This document shows, in pieces, positions 20,210-22,179 of a DNA stretch of 22,179 nucleotides. The stretch's first letter is position 1; each line of letters opens with the position of its first letter. The notes beneath the pieces are model-generated. The model had not been told where the DNA came from. It searched no databases and saw only the letters and a list, made by a program, of their open reading frames with translations. Source of the stretch: a virus; IMG/VR virus record IMGVR_UViG_3300008266_000908, positions 1 to 22,179 of that record; one strand, 5' to 3'. The position numbers and the translations under genes are program-made.

Positions 20210-20488
20210 TAAATAATTTTTAACTATTTCAACACCTTCATTTATATCATCAAAATCTCTTGTTGGTGCCAATAGAGTAACATTTTCCGGTTCGTCAGCC
20301 TCATTTAGTGTAAGTAACATTAATGCCGGAACATACTCATTACCAACCGCCTCTGCAAAATCATTATATTCTTCTTCGTACTCATCTATATCTCTTTCAA
20401 TGAATATTATTTGATTTTTTTTCAACTCCTCTTTAATCATCACACAATATGGACAACCTTTCATTGTGTATACTAATGTTACTTTCAT
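20201..20488 (-). CDS. Glutaredoxin
   Basis: This 95-aa protein has a thioredoxin fold with active site C12-P-Y-C15 (YTMKGCPYCVMIKEEL), typical of glutaredoxins, and the cis-proline in EYVPAL (P54). Phage glutaredoxins usually supply electrons to ribonucleotide reductase for deoxynucleotide synthesis; no reductase gene is in the window. An acidic insert (DIDEYEEEYNDFAEAVG) is somewhat long. It overlaps the upstream 118-aa gene by 4 nt, so both are in one operon with the PcfJ-like gene. Confidence 0.9.
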   Translation of the reverse strand: MKVTLVYTMKGCPYCVMIKEELKKNQIIFIERDIDEYEEEYNDFAEAVGNEYVPALMLLTLNEADEPENVTLLAPTRDFDDINEGVEIVKNYLLD

Positions 20489-20841
20489 ACGAAATCTATT
20501 GTAAAAAATTTATTTAACCCTTTAACTAATAATGAAACACTCATTTCTGAATCTACTTCTGACATTATTTTTATATTGTATACGTTTTCCAATTCAACTT
20601 TTTTAAAATATATTAAAATCTTGTTAACTTCACTGTAAAGAATTACACCTTCTATTTTTTGTGTACTAGTTTCATCGCAATAACTAATATACCATAAAAT
20701 TTTATTTTTTTTTGTTAATAAATCAATTGCAGATGAAGTAACATTTCTAGTTTTAGTTATACAAGGATAATTGTCAAACTTTTTAGAAAATATTTCTATT
20801 ACATTTTCCGGTAAATCTTTTTTTTCTATTTTATCATTCAT
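20485..20841 (-). CDS. Protein of unknown function, 118 aa
   Basis: This soluble alpha/beta protein begins MNDKIEKKDLPENVIEIFSK, followed by KILWYISYCDETSTQKIEGV and ILIYFKKVELENVYNIKIMS. The repeating strands suggest a small beta sheet with a terminal helix. No family recognised. It is coupled by 4-nt overlaps both to the PcfJ-like gene upstream and to glutaredoxin downstream. Confidence 0.68.
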   Translation of the reverse strand: MNDKIEKKDLPENVIEIFSKKFDNYPCITKTRNVTSSAIDLLTKKNKILWYISYCDETSTQKIEGVILYSEVNKILIYFKKVELENVYNIKIMSEVDSEMSVSLLVKGLNKFFTIDFV

Positions 20842-22179
20842 GGTAAATCAATAAATAGTTCTTCAAATTCATTATATGAATCAAAAGTTAAATTAACTTC
20901 TTCTTGTGTTTCATTAACCCATCTTGGATAAATATCATAAATAGGTTTTGTCTCATCAAACTCCTGAAACTTAGAATATGTTCTGATACTTTTTCCGTTC
21001 TTAAACTTTTTGGTCATTATAGGTAATTTAATAAAACCTTTTTTAAATAAATGATCAAGTCTTTTATCTAAATCTTTTATGGGTTCTATCCATTCGTCGG
21101 TTAATGGTTTATTGAACTTACCTAATGTCTGCACTCTTTTTAACCCATTTTGTGTAAAAGTATATTCAATAGTTGACCTATCGGATCCATTTTTATCGTC
21201 TTTTCTAAGTGATACGATAAAACAGTATGGTTTTTCTGAATAAGTCCTAACACAGTTATGTTGATGTGCAGATTCTCCCTGATACTCTTCTGTTGTTTTT
21301 AGTAGAATTGGGAAGTAAGTATTGTCCGATGTAAAAATTGGGTCCTCAACTAAACCAGAGTCTTCTCCGTAAAATCTAGTAACATGACCATTACTATATG
21401 ATTCAATTAAGGTTGACCATTCTACGTGTTCTTGACTGAACTCTTCTAAATTCTTTGCGGTTATTTTAACTTCCTCACCGTATTTTAAAAGTCTATGTTT
21501 AAATCTTAAATGATCCCTTAAAGTGGCTAAAAAATTTTTAGATTTTGTTTCATTTAAAATGTTAAGTATATTTTCTTTTTCTTTTTTTGTAATAAGTGAA
21601 TCCATATTTTCAAAATATATACCCCCATCCGATACCGGATTATAAACTGAATACATTTCTGTTGTAAAAAAAACCTCCTCTTTAATTTTATTAAATAAGT
21701 CTTGTCCTAAAAATCTATATAACTCAACAATACCATCAATGTCCAAATAATTATAGTTATTTAAAAGTTGTCTTATTTTTACACCTTTCAGATTATTTTT
21801 TTTCATAAACCAAGTAACCAAATTGGCATCATACTTTCTTACTTCTTTAGTTGGTGCAAACATTTTAGAAAACTTCAAAAAAGCATTTGGGTATTTTATT
21901 TTTGAATTTTTAAGAATGATTTCATAATACTTTTCTTGTATTGTGTTAAAATTATTTGTTGAGACTTTGACATTAGTTTTTTCAATTATTTTATTTAAAA
22001 ACGTATGAATTACGTCGTATCTTTCATGAACTGTAAAATAATAGTTTAGTTCACTCATAATTGAGGTTAGTTCAATGTCAGGAACATTAACATTACATCT
22101 GAATCCTAAATTTTGTTTTCTTTTGAATTTAGATTCTCCAGTATAAAATAACTTTTTCTTATAATTAAAAGTTAAAAAA
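20838..22179 (-). CDS. PcfJ-like protein, 5' end open at window edge
   Basis: From the ATG at 22058 the protein is 406 aa; the same frame continues without a stop to 22179, so the true start may be outside. In the 406-aa numbering, residues about 255-330 match the PcfJ-like pattern: EEYQGESAHQHNCVRTYSEK (H265, H267, C269), KPYCFIVSLRKD, SDRSTIEYTF, and LKRVQTLGKFNKPLTDEW. The family is known from conjugative plasmids and phages, biochemical role unclear. The upstream in-frame segment reads FYTGESKFKRKQNLGFRCNV, ending like a formylglycine-generating-enzyme-type domain (LGFRC). Either this is a fusion, or a stop was lost. Confidence 0.75.
   Translation of the reverse strand, partial: FLTFNYKKKLFYTGESKFKRKQNLGFRCNVNVPDIELTSIMSELNYYFTVHERYDVIHTFLNKIIEKTNVKVSTNNFNTIQEKYYEIILKNSKIKYPNAFLKFSKMFAPTKEVRKYDANLVTWFMKKNNLKGVKIRQLLNNYNYLDIDGIVELYRFLGQDLFNKIKEEVFFTTEMYSVYNPVSDGGIYFENMDSLITKKEKENILNILNETKSKNFLATLRDHLRFKHRLLKYGEEVKITAKNLEEFSQEHVEWSTLIESYSNGHVTRFYGEDSGLVEDPIFTSDNTYFPILLKTTEEYQGESAHQHNCVRTYSEKPYCFIVSLRKDDKNGSDRSTIEYTFTQNGLKRVQTLGKFNKPLTDEWIEPIKDLDKRLDHLFKKGFIKLPIMTKKFKNGKSIRTYSKFQEFDETKPIYDIYPRWVNETQEEVNLTFDSYNEFEELFIDLP

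Overview
The window looks like part of a large, AT-rich bacteriophage genome infecting a Bacteroidota (probably Flavobacteriales-like) host; a T4-like virus is my inference. Evidence for the host: at least eight sites match the Bacteroidota promoter TTG/TTTG-N19-21-TAnnTTTG, Shine-Dalgarno sequences are absent, and secreted proteins carry short signal peptides ending in S-x-Q. Evidence for phage: densely packed, mostly leftward genes of phage-typical small families, a small protein with the FRARHNC...YWxC ending common in marine T4-like phages, tRNA-like genes, DUF3310, a PcfJ-like protein, glutaredoxin, a wall-enzyme-like protein, and short N-terminal tags that look like capsid-targeting peptides.

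Layout. Positions 1-4380 (minus) form a tight five-gene operon: PAS sensor histidine kinase, secreted coiled-coil protein, second histidine kinase with periplasmic N-terminus, single-domain response regulator, and a coiled-coil protein cut by the edge. Diverging from it is a putative cell-wall enzyme (4448-5041) with a UUCG terminator. Positions 5073-6065 hold a zinc-finger protein and a small membrane protein. Positions 6085-6421 hold an RNA cluster with its own promoter: one structured RNA and two aberrant tRNA-like genes. A third tRNA, Arg(UCU)-like, lies at 7163-7265 and has a 29-nt insertion in its anticodon loop. Positions 7500-9230 hold small proteins, several with tag-like N-termini. 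Positions 9345-10471 hold three small genes, two of them paralogues. Positions 10512-12335 encode a 607-aa tagged protein with a PD-(D/E)XK-like C-terminus.

Positions 12382-13446 are the most striking region: about 1 kb without credible ORFs, clearly richer in G+C than its surroundings, full of perfect hairpins (GAAA, GGAA and UUCG loops), bounded on the minus strand by a textbook Bacteroidota promoter and a strong Rho-independent terminator. I interpret it as a large ornate non-coding RNA, similar in style to GOLLD or ROOL, but I cannot assign a class.

Positions 13465-16012 hold a 47-aa protein, a GNAT acetyltransferase and a tagged DHH-family phosphoesterase. Positions 16049-19052 hold a DNA methyltransferase broken by an internal deletion and frameshift, DUF3310, two unknowns, and a tagged gene split by a frameshift at a CA repeat. 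Positions 19138-22179 hold a 43-aa CGC-start protein, an unknown, a glutaredoxin, an unknown, and a PcfJ-like protein whose frame is open to the window edge.

Working model: two promoter classes appear. The host-like class drives small accessory genes and the RNAs. A second element, TATTTAT placed 4-5 nt before ATG, precedes five genes, four of which encode tagged proteins. This suggests a co-expressed set of enzymes packaged in the head and delivered with the DNA. That model is inference.
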